A DNA stretch of 12,515 bases from JBBRXJ01 sp038248505 (GTDB lineage Bacteria; Bacteroidota; Bacteroidia; Bacteroidales; JBBRXJ01): positions 1 through 12,515 of the forward strand of contig JBBRXJ010000094.1 in the NCBI GenBank assembly GCA_038248505.1, given 5' to 3'. A program made the position numbers and the translations under genes. Below, piece by piece: positions 1-7,247 of this stretch. Under the pieces are notes generated by a model that saw only the letters and a program-made list of their open reading frames with translations, searched no databases and was not told the origin of the DNA. Position 1 is the first letter of the stretch, and each line of letters begins with the position of its first letter.

Positions 1-252
1 ACATTAAAATGGGTACACATAGCAATTAATAATGCGAAAAGAAATTTTCTTGGAATATATCACAAGATTAAAGGAATGTACCTTCAGAATTATCTCGATG
101 AATTTTCTTACAGATTAAATCGCAGACATCGACGTGATATCCTTGATAGACTGGTTGCGAGTGCGTTTTTTAGGTGTACAAATGTGCAGAATCAATTAAA
201 TAATCCCAATTATATCTATATGTACTACGTTTTGACTAAAGGGAGAAAATAA
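1..252 (+). CDS. IS1595-family (ISXO2-like) transposase, C-terminal part (5' end outside window)
   Basis: Reading frame 1 is open from the first base to TAA at 250-252 and gives 83 residues. The fragment contains LKWVHIAINNAKRNFLG, then GMYLQNYLDEF and NRR-x4-ILDRLV. These are the C-terminal signatures of the DDE transposases of the IS1595 family: the segment after the last catalytic residues, then the YLxEFxYxxNRR helix. The N-terminal domain and catalytic acids lie upstream of the window, so intactness cannot be judged. The last 30 or so residues (from FFRCTNVQN onwards) extend past the point where the related fragment at the right end of the window stops, so this copy has a longer or altered tail. 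It runs towards the oxidoreductase operon, and the element's terminal repeat should lie between 253 and about 430. Family assignment is from motif recognition and is fairly secure. Confidence 0.85.
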   Translation, partial: TLKWVHIAINNAKRNFLGIYHKIKGMYLQNYLDEFSYRLNRRHRRDILDRLVASAFFRCTNVQNQLNNPNYIYMYYVLTKGRK

Positions 253-431
253 TTCAAAATTTCTTCCAGCAGTAACAAGTTAATGGGTGTTTCCTTGGTT
301 TGTGTCTTAGTTTTCTTTTGGACACAAAAAAAGAATTTTTTTTCTTCCCTCAACTTTTCATCTTGATCCATTTCAGGGAACAAAACAATCTTCATTCACC
401 ATGCTAACCAAGCACAAAAGCCGAAACTATT
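253..431. other. Intergenic stretch expected to hold the right end of the left IS element
   Basis: No coding frame is convincing here. The segment lies between the transposase stop and the 3' end of the oxidoreductase operon, so the IS terminal repeat and any target duplication should be inside it, but I cannot place the boundary without the other end. It contains one inverted repeat (299-328) followed by a run of A then T (326-341), a plausible place for transcripts arriving from both sides to end. Confidence 0.4.
299..328. repeat. Inverted repeat, possible transcript end between converging genes
   Basis: TTTGTGTC at 299-306 is the exact reverse complement of GACACAAA at 321-328, with a 14-base loop. 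On the plus strand it is followed by A-rich then T-rich sequence (AAAAAGAATTTTTTTT). Read on the minus strand, the T-run precedes the hairpin rather than following it. It is therefore not a textbook intrinsic terminator on either strand, but it is the only clear dyad between the left transposase and the end of the oxidoreductase operon. Confidence 0.35.
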
Positions 432-974
432 CTAAATACATTCTACCACTTCCATTCCTCTTTTAATGGCATTCATATTTAAAGGTATTAATTTATGATG
501 GCGCTCTGGTAAGGATTTTTTAAGACCTACCTCCACATTTTCTAACTTAATAATTGGCTTCAATTTTAAAAAGGCACCAAGCACAATCATATTAAAAACA
601 ATTGATGAACCAAGATTATTAGCTTCACTAACAGCATCAATTGAAAATATTTTTATATCAGTACGAGTGGGTGCTTTAGTAATACCCATTCTATCGTACA
701 AAAGAATTCCGCCTGGTTTTACGTTCTGCTCAAATTTATCTAAGGACTGTTGATTTAAAAGAATTGCCGTATCATATTCGTTTAATATTGGAGAACTAAT
801 TTTATCATTGCTAATAATTACGGTAACATTAGCCGTTCCACCACGCATTTCAGGACCATAAGATGGCATCCATGATACTTCAAGATCCTGCATAATTCCC
901 GAATAACAAAGTATCTTACCCATTGATAATACTCCTTGTCCTCCAAATCCAGCAATAATAAGTTCTTCTGTCAT
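432..974 (-). CDS. 2-oxoacid:ferredoxin oxidoreductase, gamma subunit (VorC/KorC type)
   Basis: This 180-residue protein starts MTEELIIAGFGGQGV and carries SYGPEMRGG near residues 38-46, the two hallmark motifs of the gamma domain of pyruvate, 2-oxoglutarate and ketoisovalerate ferredoxin oxidoreductases. In that family the gamma domain packs on the alpha/beta core and helps bind coenzyme A. Length is normal for a stand-alone gamma subunit. The frame is open upstream to an ATG at 1061, but the extra 29 residues (MLGSSALILYID...) resemble nothing in the family and the conserved beta-strand begins at once after the ATG at 974, so I chose 974. It is the last gene of the operon, 111 bases after the beta gene, whereas the upstream genes overlap. 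Substrate cannot be read from this subunit. Confidence 0.93.
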   Translation of the reverse strand: MTEELIIAGFGGQGVLSMGKILCYSGIMQDLEVSWMPSYGPEMRGGTANVTVIISNDKISSPILNEYDTAILLNQQSLDKFEQNVKPGGILLYDRMGITKAPTRTDIKIFSIDAVSEANNLGSSIVFNMIVLGAFLKLKPIIKLENVEVGLKKSLPERHHKLIPLNMNAIKRGMEVVECI

Positions 975-1085
975 GTATCTTCTTTTGTATTTTATTAATA
1001 GAAATGCTTGAGCGTAAAAAATAAAATCAATGTATAAAATCAATGCACTACTTCCTAACATAATTCTCTTATCTCAACTCGTATA

Positions 1086-1883
1086 TTAGCCTTTTAACAA
1101 CTTACCATCCACCTTAATATCACCCAAAGGATATTCAGGAATCATATTATCTTCCATCCATTTATTCGCTTCAATTGGACTCATTTTCCAATTTGAGTTA
1201 CAACTCGAAACAAATTCAATAAAAGAAACTCCTTTATTTAATTTTTGATTTTCAAATGCCTGGCGTAATGCTTTTTTAGCCTTGCGAGCATATGTGGGTG
1301 TATGAGCAGCTTGTCTTGTTACATAATACGTACCAGGTAATTGTGCAACAATTTCAGTAATTTTTAATGGATTACCCATCGTACTTACATCACGTCCATA
1401 GGGCGATGTGCTTGTTTTCATACCTGCAATTGAAGTGGGTGCCATTTGTCCTCCGGTCATTCCATATATTCCATTATTTACAAAAACAATGGTCACATTA
1501 TCACCTCGATTGCAAACATGTAATGATTCACCTGTACCAATAGCAGCAAGGTCACCATCACCCTGATAGGTAAAAACAAAACGATCAGGCCGAACTCTTT
1601 TTACACCACATGCTACTGCAGCAGCGCGTCCGTGTGGAGCACTTATAAAATCGATATCAATGTAATTAAAAATAAATGCCGAACAACCTACAGAGCCTAC
1701 ACCAATAGTTTCATTCTGTATTCCCATCTCGTCTATTACCTCAGCAACCATTCTTGTAATAGTACCATGAGGGCAACCTGGACAATAACCAGTTACGGTA
1801 TCAGTCATTAAAGATGTTTTCTTATAAACCAGATTTTCTGGGCTAATAAGAGGATTAGCGGTTTTTATAATTGATTCTGTCAT
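1086..1883 (-). CDS. 2-oxoacid:ferredoxin oxidoreductase, beta subunit (thiamine pyrophosphate-binding)
   Basis: This 265-residue protein is the catalytic TPP-binding half of a 2-oxoacid:ferredoxin oxidoreductase. The TPP/Mg motif is visible as GDGD at residues 108-111, ending in VNN at 135-137. Cysteines at 34 and 37 (CPGC), 67 (VGC) and 228 (SSC) match the spacing expected for ligands of the [4Fe-4S] cluster next to TPP in this enzyme family. The conserved SAPHGRAAAVACG segment lies at 81-93. Its ATG overlaps the alpha stop by four bases (ATGA, 1880-1883), indicating translational coupling. Together with alpha, gamma and the ferredoxin subunit it oxidatively decarboxylates a 2-oxoacid with CoA to acyl-CoA, CO2 and reduced ferredoxin in the cytoplasm. 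Whether the substrate is 2-oxoglutarate or a branched-chain 2-oxoacid cannot be decided by eye. Confidence 0.95.
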   Translation of the reverse strand: MTESIIKTANPLISPENLVYKKTSLMTDTVTGYCPGCPHGTITRMVAEVIDEMGIQNETIGVGSVGCSAFIFNYIDIDFISAPHGRAAAVACGVKRVRPDRFVFTYQGDGDLAAIGTGESLHVCNRGDNVTIVFVNNGIYGMTGGQMAPTSIAGMKTSTSPYGRDVSTMGNPLKITEIVAQLPGTYYVTRQAAHTPTYARKAKKALRQAFENQKLNKGVSFIEFVSSCNSNWKMSPIEANKWMEDNMIPEYPLGDIKVDGKLLKG

Positions 1884-2962
1884 GCTCTAATTAGTTTTGA
1901 TTTTATTGCTGAGAGTATTTCCACTGGGGTTGGAATGATCCCTCCTAATCTACCAAAATATTCTACCGGTTTACGTCCATTAACACTTAATCGAACATCT
2001 TCTACCATTTGACCCGCACTCATCTCAACAGCCATAAACCCTTTCACTTTGTCGGCAAGTAAGGCAAGGGGTTTGTAAGGAAATGGATAAAGCGAAATGG
2101 GTCGCAACAGTCCAATCTTCAAACCTTCTTTTCTTGCATTCTCAACAACCTTTAAACATATACGAGAGGTACTTCCATATGCTACAATTACATATTCAGC
2201 ATCATCACATTGTATTGATTCATACCGAATCTCTTCACGCTCCATCTGTTCGTACTTCGATAATAATTTCAAATTATTTTGCTCTTGCAGTTCCGAATTA
2301 AGTTCTACACTTTTTAAAACATTTCGCTTCCGATCTGAGTTTTTACCTGTGGCAGCCCATGGGTACAACTTCTCAATTTGCTCATTGCTTAAGCGTTTCT
2401 CTTGAGGCGAAAATTTTACTTTCTCCATCATCATTCCAATAATTGCATCTGCTAAAATAATAACAGGATTACGATACTTAAATGCAATATCAAAACCAAT
2501 TTTGACAAAATCTGCCATCTCTTGAACCGAATTAGGTGCTAAAACATAGGTGCGATAATCACCATGCCCCCCTCCTCTTGTAGCTTGAAAATAATCCGCT
2601 TGGGATGCTTGAATTGTTCCAAGTCCTGGACCTCCTCTTACAATATCAACTACCAAACAAGGAATTTCAGAACCAGCTAAATATGATAAACCCTCTTGTA
2701 TTAGACTAACACCCGGACTTGAGGAAGATATCATAACTTTCTTGCCAGTTCCAGCAGCACCTAGCACCATATTAATTGCACCAATTTCACTCTCCGCTTG
2801 CAAAACAATCATACCTGTTCGTTCCTCTGGCATTTCAGCGGCTAAATACTCCATAATTTCAGTTTGGGGAGTAATTGGATATCCAAAATAGGCATCAGCA
2901 CCGGCTCTAATTGTAGCTTCAGCAATAGCTTCGTTGCCTTTCATTAATCGTATTTCTTCCAT
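1880..2962 (-). CDS. vorB: 2-oxoacid:ferredoxin oxidoreductase, alpha subunit (VorB-like)
   Basis: This 360-residue protein begins MEEIRLMKGNEAIAEA and has the alpha-subunit pyrimidine-domain motif GYPITPQTEI at residues 27-36, then the SSSPG segment near 79-83. A charged, variable linker lies around 190-245, followed by a second domain with the VIVAYGSTSR strand-turn and a conserved VEMSAGQMVEDV segment near the end. Size and architecture match single-domain-pair alpha subunits usually annotated as 3-methyl-2-oxobutanoate dehydrogenase subunit VorB. They do not match the long gamma-alpha fusions (about 600 residues) of two-subunit KorAB enzymes also found in Bacteroidota. The ATG overlaps the stop of the ferredoxin gene by one base (TGATG, 2960-2964), so translation is probably coupled. 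The enzyme class is secure; the symbol implies a branched-chain substrate, which remains unproven because KorA of four-subunit 2-oxoglutarate enzymes is closely related. Confidence 0.93.
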   Translation of the reverse strand: MEEIRLMKGNEAIAEATIRAGADAYFGYPITPQTEIMEYLAAEMPEERTGMIVLQAESEIGAINMVLGAAGTGKKVMISSSSPGVSLIQEGLSYLAGSEIPCLVVDIVRGGPGLGTIQASQADYFQATRGGGHGDYRTYVLAPNSVQEMADFVKIGFDIAFKYRNPVIILADAIIGMMMEKVKFSPQEKRLSNEQIEKLYPWAATGKNSDRKRNVLKSVELNSELQEQNNLKLLSKYEQMEREEIRYESIQCDDAEYVIVAYGSTSRICLKVVENARKEGLKIGLLRPISLYPFPYKPLALLADKVKGFMAVEMSAGQMVEDVRLSVNGRKPVEYFGRLGGIIPTPVEILSAIKSKLIRA

Positions 2963-3210
2963 CAGATTTGTGGTTGATTTTTTTGACGATAAACACTTAA
3001 AACACCATCAGGACATACGATACCGCAATTTGAACATCCTGTACATGCCTCAGGTTTTTCCATATAAGAATAATGGTAACCTTTACTGTTTACTTCTTTT
3101 GCTAGCTTTAAAACATCACGTGGGCAAGCTGCAACACAAATTCCGCATCCTTTACACTTCTGTGTATCAACCACCACTGTTCCTTTAGCTTTGATTATCG
3201 AATTCTCCAT
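2962..3210 (-). CDS. 2-oxoacid:ferredoxin oxidoreductase, delta (2x[4Fe-4S] ferredoxin) subunit
   Basis: This 82-residue protein has two complete ferredoxin cluster motifs, both CxxCxxCxxxCP: CKGCGICVAACP (cysteines 19, 22, 25, 29) and CTGCSNCGIVCP (cysteines 56, 59, 62, 66). It is the electron-exit subunit, passing electrons from the beta-subunit cluster to a free ferredoxin. An in-frame TTG exists at 3219, but the ATG at 3208-3210 is preferred because it is a standard start and puts the usual KGxVVVDxxKC lead directly after a short N-terminus. It is the first gene of the operon, giving the order delta-alpha-beta-gamma, the same order as korDABC-type clusters of methanogens. The TTG lies inside a small palindrome (CTTCAA-TTT-TTGAAG, 3214-3228) just upstream of the ATG, a possible 5'-leader structure. 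Confidence 0.93.
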   Translation of the reverse strand: MENSIIKAKGTVVVDTQKCKGCGICVAACPRDVLKLAKEVNSKGYHYSYMEKPEACTGCSNCGIVCPDGVLSVYRQKNQPQI

Positions 3211-3326
3211 AGCCTTCAATTTTTGAAGAAGCTAAATTAACATTTTAATACCAAAAACCGAAAAAAAGAAGCGTTTTTATTTATAATTATTCTAATTAAA
3301 ACAGCAACTTGCTTATTTTCATGTTA

Positions 3327-3354
3327 TAAAGCTAGTGTCGTGAATACGTTTCAA
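3327..3354 (-). promoter_or_regulatory. Candidate Bacteroidota promoter for the oxidoreductase operon
   Basis: Read on the minus strand, TTG (3354-3352) is followed after 17 bases by TAGCTTTA (3334-3327). This matches the Bacteroidota TTG-N17/19-TAnnTTTG pattern with one mismatch in the last base. It would give a leader of about 100 bases before the ferredoxin ATG. Such short motifs occur by chance in AT-rich DNA, so this is tentative. Confidence 0.3.
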
Positions 3355-3421
3355 TCCGTTTAAAACTTTCAATTAAGCCTCTTAACATGACAATAAAGAA
3401 GTAATACAAATGAAAAATTAG

Positions 3422-3429
3422 TATTTTTG
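3422..3429 (+). promoter_or_regulatory. Candidate -7 element (TAnnTTTG) upstream of the 283-aa secreted protein gene
   Basis: TATTTTTG, followed by C, matches the Bacteroidota -7 consensus TAnnTTTG exactly and lies 62 bases before the ATG at 3492. No TTG is present at the expected upstream distance, so the match is partial. With the candidate on the other strand it would make 3211-3491 a divergent promoter region. Confidence 0.45.
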
Positions 3430-3491
3430 CTTTTCCTGCCTTTTTATGTAAAGGCTTATTAATTAATCAAGAACTAGGAATAATATCAAAA

Positions 3492-4343
3492 ATGAAAGCG
3501 ATTTTATCAGCCATTTTGTGGTTAAGCATCCTGAATGTAACGCATTCGCAGGAAGAAGTTGTGCGTATTACCCTTGAAGACGGCAAAAGCGATATACTTC
3601 AAATTGATACTAAAAAGATTGGGAAAGCATACGTCATTGGTACTAGAGAAAACATTATTAAGTTACTCATCAGCGAAAAATACGTCCAACATCAAATGGG
3701 GAAAGGGATTATTTACAATTTTCTTCTTTCAGATGAAATGAGTGGAAATTCAAAAAAAACATGGACTCGTGATGAATTAAAAGCCGATTCAAATAAAATA
3801 TTAATCGTTGCAGAAGATACAGCTTCGTTTAATAGTATTTACCGCCGTAGTATTAAACCCATTACAAACAGCGATAATAATGCTTTCCAATTAGGTGAAG
3901 TCAATAACCTAAAAATTTTCGTGTCAAACAAATCAACAGATACAACTATTTTTAATTCGAATGATTTAGTGGTAAAAATTGCACTTGACAAAAACAATAG
4001 TGACATATTTCAAGTGGAAGGTCATCTCATCTCACAAGTTGCAATATATGGAACCCGCGAGAATATTATCCGTTTTCTTATTAATGATAAATTCATTAAA
4101 CACAAAATGGATGCGGGTTCAAGCTACAGTTTTGTTTCAAGTATTGAGACTACAAATCTTTTCAATAGCATCAGTCCTAAAAGCAATAAATTATTAATAC
4201 AAATTGAGGATGGTAATCAATTTATTGATGTTTATAATACACAAAACAAAAACTCGCCAATAACAAACACGAATGATGTTAAGGCAATTAAACTTGAATC
4301 ACTTAACAATTTAGAGATATACGCACTTCCAAAAACAAAATAA
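3492..4343 (+). CDS. Secreted protein of unknown function with two tandem copies of one ~120-residue module
   Basis: This 283-residue protein begins with a signal peptide (MKAILSAILWLSILNVTHSQ), so it is exported. I do not recognise the family. The mature part is an internal duplication, about residues 22-148 and 159-280. GTRENIIKLLISEKYVQHQM (50-69) pairs with GTRENIIRFLINDKFIKHKM (187-206). SNKILIVAEDT (100-110) pairs with SNKLLIQIEDG (231-241), PITN (123-126) with PITN (256-259), and NNLKIFV (138-144) with NNLEIYA (272-278). The DNA of the two copies is clearly diverged, so the duplication is old and both copies have been kept under protein-level selection. The repeated element alternates beta-strand-like stretches with one amphipathic helix (ENIIxxLI). 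No catalytic motif, lipobox or T9SS sorting tail is visible. The gene ends 25 bases before a strong hairpin terminator. Confidence 0.85.
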   Translation: MKAILSAILWLSILNVTHSQEEVVRITLEDGKSDILQIDTKKIGKAYVIGTRENIIKLLISEKYVQHQMGKGIIYNFLLSDEMSGNSKKTWTRDELKADSNKILIVAEDTASFNSIYRRSIKPITNSDNNAFQLGEVNNLKIFVSNKSTDTTIFNSNDLVVKIALDKNNSDIFQVEGHLISQVAIYGTRENIIRFLINDKFIKHKMDAGSSYSFVSSIETTNLFNSISPKSNKLLIQIEDGNQFIDVYNTQNKNSPITNTNDVKAIKLESLNNLEIYALPKTK

Positions 4344-4368
4344 TAATAGAACACGAATCAAAAAATTA

Positions 4369-4404
4369 AAAAAATCCTGTTACATTTGAGTGACAGGATT
4401 TTTT
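4369..4404. terminator. Intrinsic terminator, long perfect stem, likely bidirectional
   Basis: AAAAAATCCTGT (4369-4380) is the exact reverse complement of ACAGGATTTTTT (4393-4404). The stem can extend inwards through TAC/GTG (one wobble pair) to a 6-base loop. The T-run lies at the end of the 3' arm, and by symmetry on the other strand too. It directly follows the 283-aa gene (stop at 4343). Confidence 0.85.
4381..4388 (+). promoter_or_regulatory. Possible -7 element inside the terminator loop
   Basis: TACATTTG matches TAnnTTTG exactly and lies in the loop region of the terminator, 52 bases before the ATG of the 708-aa gene. Only 35 bases separate the terminator from that ATG, so if the terminator works the gene needs a promoter overlapping it or read-through. 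No upstream TTG element is visible, so this is weak evidence. Confidence 0.25.
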
Positions 4405-4439
4405 ATTATTGGTTTTTTATTAGTAACAAAAGAAAAAAC

Positions 4440-6566
4440 ATGAGAAAAATAACTTTAATACTCAGCACCCTTTTTCTTATTTCTAGTGCACATGCAAAAC
4501 ATGGTATTAATGAATACTTCCGAAACATAGCGCTAAGAGTTGATACCTCCACTTTTGAATATCCAAAAGACACAATATATATAAATAATGAAAGTGGTCT
4601 CCCTTTTATCTACAATAATGATGATGAAGTATGTGAACTAAATCTCTTTCCTAATAACAACAAACAAATCCAAAAAATACAAATTATTTCATCAGGTGAC
4701 TATGAACTTATTGATTCAATAGTATTCGTAAACAATGAATTTTATCGTTTTAAAATACAATTTATTGATCTGACGAATAGCGAATTTTTAAAATTTGTAT
4801 TTTTAATAAAAACCGCTGGCGATTCTTTACCTACAATTCGTGAGTTAATACTTTTTCCGTTTACTCGAACCGAAGTGCAATTTAAACCGCTAAGTGATGA
4901 ATTGTATATTGGAGAAGAGAAAATATTTGAATTGTTAACCAATGATGTCAATAATATCCGTTTGCAAGAAATCTGGACAAACAACAATAAAATAGATTAT
5001 AAATTAACTGAGAAATTCAGCCAGATACGATTGCATTTACTCCCTAATGAAATTGGCACTCAGTCTATCAAACTAAATCTAAAAACTAAAAAACCATTTA
5101 TAACAAAAGATGGTAAAGTAGTTTATGATTTACCTCAAATAAGCTATTCATTTAATGTAAAAAAAAGTCGTTTGCAATTTTTGAATATTGATGAAAATGA
5201 TCTTACAATGAATGATGATGCTCGCATTCGAGGAATTGAAGTTCAGATGGATAATAGCGCTCTTTTACAACTTAATAAAACTTACCGAATAGAAAACCAA
5301 GAAGCTGCTGGTGGAACTCTAATTGGGGAGCTTTTTACGCGAAGCTATTTGGCTAATAACAAAGTTTTATGTCAGCTTCGCTTATATAACTATCATCGCA
5401 AAACAGAAGGTTATCTGTATCTAAAAGATGGCGACCGAGCAATGTTTATTTCTAACTTCAGCATTACACCACAAACCAATATCAACTCAATAAGCATCTT
5501 GCATCAGGGGAGTGATTGGAGCAACCGTCTTGCAATATATCCTGGCGAAACTATATTATTAAAACTTGAAGGTGATGGATTAAATAAAGCACGTTTTATT
5601 TTTGAAGGCCTAAATGATATCTCACAAGATTCACTACTTCGTAGCGAAAATATTTCCCTCTTTAAATTAAAAATACCTCTTGATATTAGTAATCGTCGGG
5701 TAGCAATTATTAATCATGGGAAACGAACGGGGCAGGAGTTAAAAGTAGTGGAATACATACGGCCTCATAGTCTCGATTTTGTTCAGCTTGATTTTGGCGA
5801 TGGACCAAAAAAGTTAACAAATATCAATAAACCAATATTGTATGACAAAACAATTAAAGATATCTACTTTTCATTTGACAGAGATATCATTGATCTTGAA
5901 AAATTATGTGGTCCTCAATACATTTCAATAAGCATTCGAATCACCAATAAAAACGACAATCTTATTGAAATGCGCAATATCAATAGTATGGTAATCTACC
6001 CTGGTGATCGTTCACCTCGTGCGGCATATTATGAAAAAAACATCTCGGGATCAACAGGGTTTAATTTAAATAACTATATCAACCGAAAAACCTACGACTT
6101 AGAGGAATGGAGCAAAATTGAAATCGTAATTAATCACCAAGATGGTCGTTACCCTGATCAGGAAACGGAGAGTCGCAAAATAGAAATTTACTTGCAAAAA
6201 CATTACAAGTTTGACATGGATGTTTCGTTTCCTGCGGGTTTATTAGTTCGAAAACAAGGCGACACTACTTTTGGCGCTTTTGGGGGTATTAGTATGGCCA
6301 TTATTGCACAATTTAGTTTTTATCAACCCGATAAAATTGCAAGATACAGACCTTATAAAATTGGTATGGGTTTTCTTGCATTTAATGCATTTGACTTTAG
6401 TGATAAAAGCGGAAACCGTGATGTGGGTGCCGTTTTAATTGCCAGTCTTTATCCCACAACTCGAGATGCTAAATTATCATTCCCGCTCTATCTTGGGGGC
6501 GGGTATTTCCTTGGTAGAGGCAAATGGTTTTACTTAATAGGACCAGGTATTCATGTTCGTCTTTAG
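4440..6566 (+). CDS. Large exported protein of unknown family with a putative C-terminal outer-membrane beta-barrel
   Basis: The 708-residue product starts with a clear signal peptide (MRKITLILSTLFLISSAHA). The frame is open back to a TTG at 4386, but that codon lies within the terminator hairpin, and the extra 18 residues would bury the signal peptide, so ATG 4440 is the start. Residues about 20-585 are dense in alternating beta-strand patterns with many Asn, Ile and Lys, resembling a chain of Ig-like or beta-sandwich domains, without recognisable motifs. The last ~119 residues change character: alternating aromatic/glycine strands such as GMGFLAFNAF, FPLYLGGGYF and WFYLIGPGIHVRL suggest a small transmembrane barrel segment inserted in the outer membrane. 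I cannot name a homologue. It might work with the preceding secreted protein, but the two are separated by a terminator, so this is only proximity. No T9SS tail is seen. Confidence 0.8.
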   Translation: MRKITLILSTLFLISSAHAKHGINEYFRNIALRVDTSTFEYPKDTIYINNESGLPFIYNNDDEVCELNLFPNNNKQIQKIQIISSGDYELIDSIVFVNNEFYRFKIQFIDLTNSEFLKFVFLIKTAGDSLPTIRELILFPFTRTEVQFKPLSDELYIGEEKIFELLTNDVNNIRLQEIWTNNNKIDYKLTEKFSQIRLHLLPNEIGTQSIKLNLKTKKPFITKDGKVVYDLPQISYSFNVKKSRLQFLNIDENDLTMNDDARIRGIEVQMDNSALLQLNKTYRIENQEAAGGTLIGELFTRSYLANNKVLCQLRLYNYHRKTEGYLYLKDGDRAMFISNFSITPQTNINSISILHQGSDWSNRLAIYPGETILLKLEGDGLNKARFIFEGLNDISQDSLLRSENISLFKLKIPLDISNRRVAIINHGKRTGQELKVVEYIRPHSLDFVQLDFGDGPKKLTNINKPILYDKTIKDIYFSFDRDIIDLEKLCGPQYISISIRITNKNDNLIEMRNINSMVIYPGDRSPRAAYYEKNISGSTGFNLNNYINRKTYDLEEWSKIEIVINHQDGRYPDQETESRKIEIYLQKHYKFDMDVSFPAGLLVRKQGDTTFGAFGGISMAIIAQFSFYQPDKIARYRPYKIGMGFLAFNAFDFSDKSGNRDVGAVLIASLYPTTRDAKLSFPLYLGGGYFLGRGKWFYLIGPGIHVRL

Positions 6567-6575
6567 ATTAAATGA

Positions 6576-6589
6576 GCAAAATACCTCGC
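6576..6589. repeat. 14-bp direct repeat, copy 1
   Basis: GCAAAATACCTCGC here recurs exactly at 7450-7463, and the flanks just upstream are also similar (ATTAAATGA versus ATTTAATC). Copy 1 starts 10 bases after the stop of the 708-aa gene and continues into a GC-richer stretch (GGCAGAGCATAGGGG). The two copies bracket the 163-aa gene. Confidence 0.5.
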
Positions 6590-6697
6590 GGCAGAGCATA
6601 GGGGAATAAAAAACCGAAAACTTCTCAAACGAGGCAGATTCTATACAAAACAACCAAATATTCACTGCATTTTTGATAAAACGTAAAAACATAAATA

Positions 6698-7189
6698 ATG
6701 AAAAAAGAAACTAAAAAAGAAATTGCCGAGAAAATAGCAGTACTCAAATTATATATAATGGAACGCTTGGATGCAGAAGAACGTGAACTTCTAAAAAACC
6801 TCGCTACTGAAATGAATGTTGAAAATCCTGATGAGCTATTCTCTATTATGCTAACTCAGTCAAAAGGAGAAAATACAAGCACTGCAATCAATCCATTTAA
6901 AACTCATTTCATAAAGTCCTTCTTTGAAATCGCATTTAAAAATCCTAAATTCTTTAACGACGAATCAAAATATCTATTCCATAAATTACAACGAGCCTAC
7001 GTGATTTATGTTTTAGAGCTCGTTCGCGATAAAAAAGCACTTATCGAATTTAGAGACCGAATGGAAGAAGCACGCCTCGTTTTTAGGGATGCTTTAGCTG
7101 ATGATGATTTAATTTACGAAATAAATGAGCTTCTAGAAGATTTTGAAACAAGAATAAATACGCCTCTACCGCCTATTCATAAGCAGTAG
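6698..7189 (+). CDS. Small helical cytosolic protein of unknown function
   Basis: The 163-residue product has no signal peptide or membrane segment. It is strongly charged and predicted almost wholly alpha-helical. The Lys/Glu-rich N-terminus (MKKETKKEIAEKIAVLKLY) could form a coiled coil, and there is a loop around residues 53-65. The rest is a helical bundle with KYLFHKLQRAYVIYVLELV (about 88-106) and an acidic C-terminal part (ADDDLIYEINELLEDFETR). I do not recognise a family, catalytic motif or DNA-binding helix-turn-helix. It stands alone: 131 bases separate it from the gene before and 292 bases from the one after, and the flanks carry a 14-bp direct repeat and IS debris. The start is ATG behind AT-rich sequence (ATAAATAATG). 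It looks like a real gene from its codon pattern and uninterrupted length; no function is offered. Confidence 0.75.
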   Translation: MKKETKKEIAEKIAVLKLYIMERLDAEERELLKNLATEMNVENPDELFSIMLTQSKGENTSTAINPFKTHFIKSFFEIAFKNPKFFNDESKYLFHKLQRAYVIYVLELVRDKKALIEFRDRMEEARLVFRDALADDDLIYEINELLEDFETRINTPLPPIHKQ

Positions 7190-7247
7190 TTATGGGAATT
7201 TAATCAAAATATTAGTTCATTATAAGGGGGCCATAGATGGCGGCTGT

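Noticed and set aside
284..289. TGGGTG after the left transposase and again (reverse strand, 12400-12395) after the right one as shared IS ends
   Set aside because: Only six bases match, at different distances from the stop codons (31 and 11 bases), which is too little to define a terminal repeat.
2083..2405. Plus-strand open frames of 72 and 102 codons inside the alpha subunit gene
   Set aside because: They lie antisense to a clearly conserved enzyme gene, overlap each other, and show no domain or start context of their own.
4386..4439. Upstream TTG start for the 708-aa protein
   Set aside because: It lies inside the terminator hairpin and would put 18 residues before a clean signal peptide.
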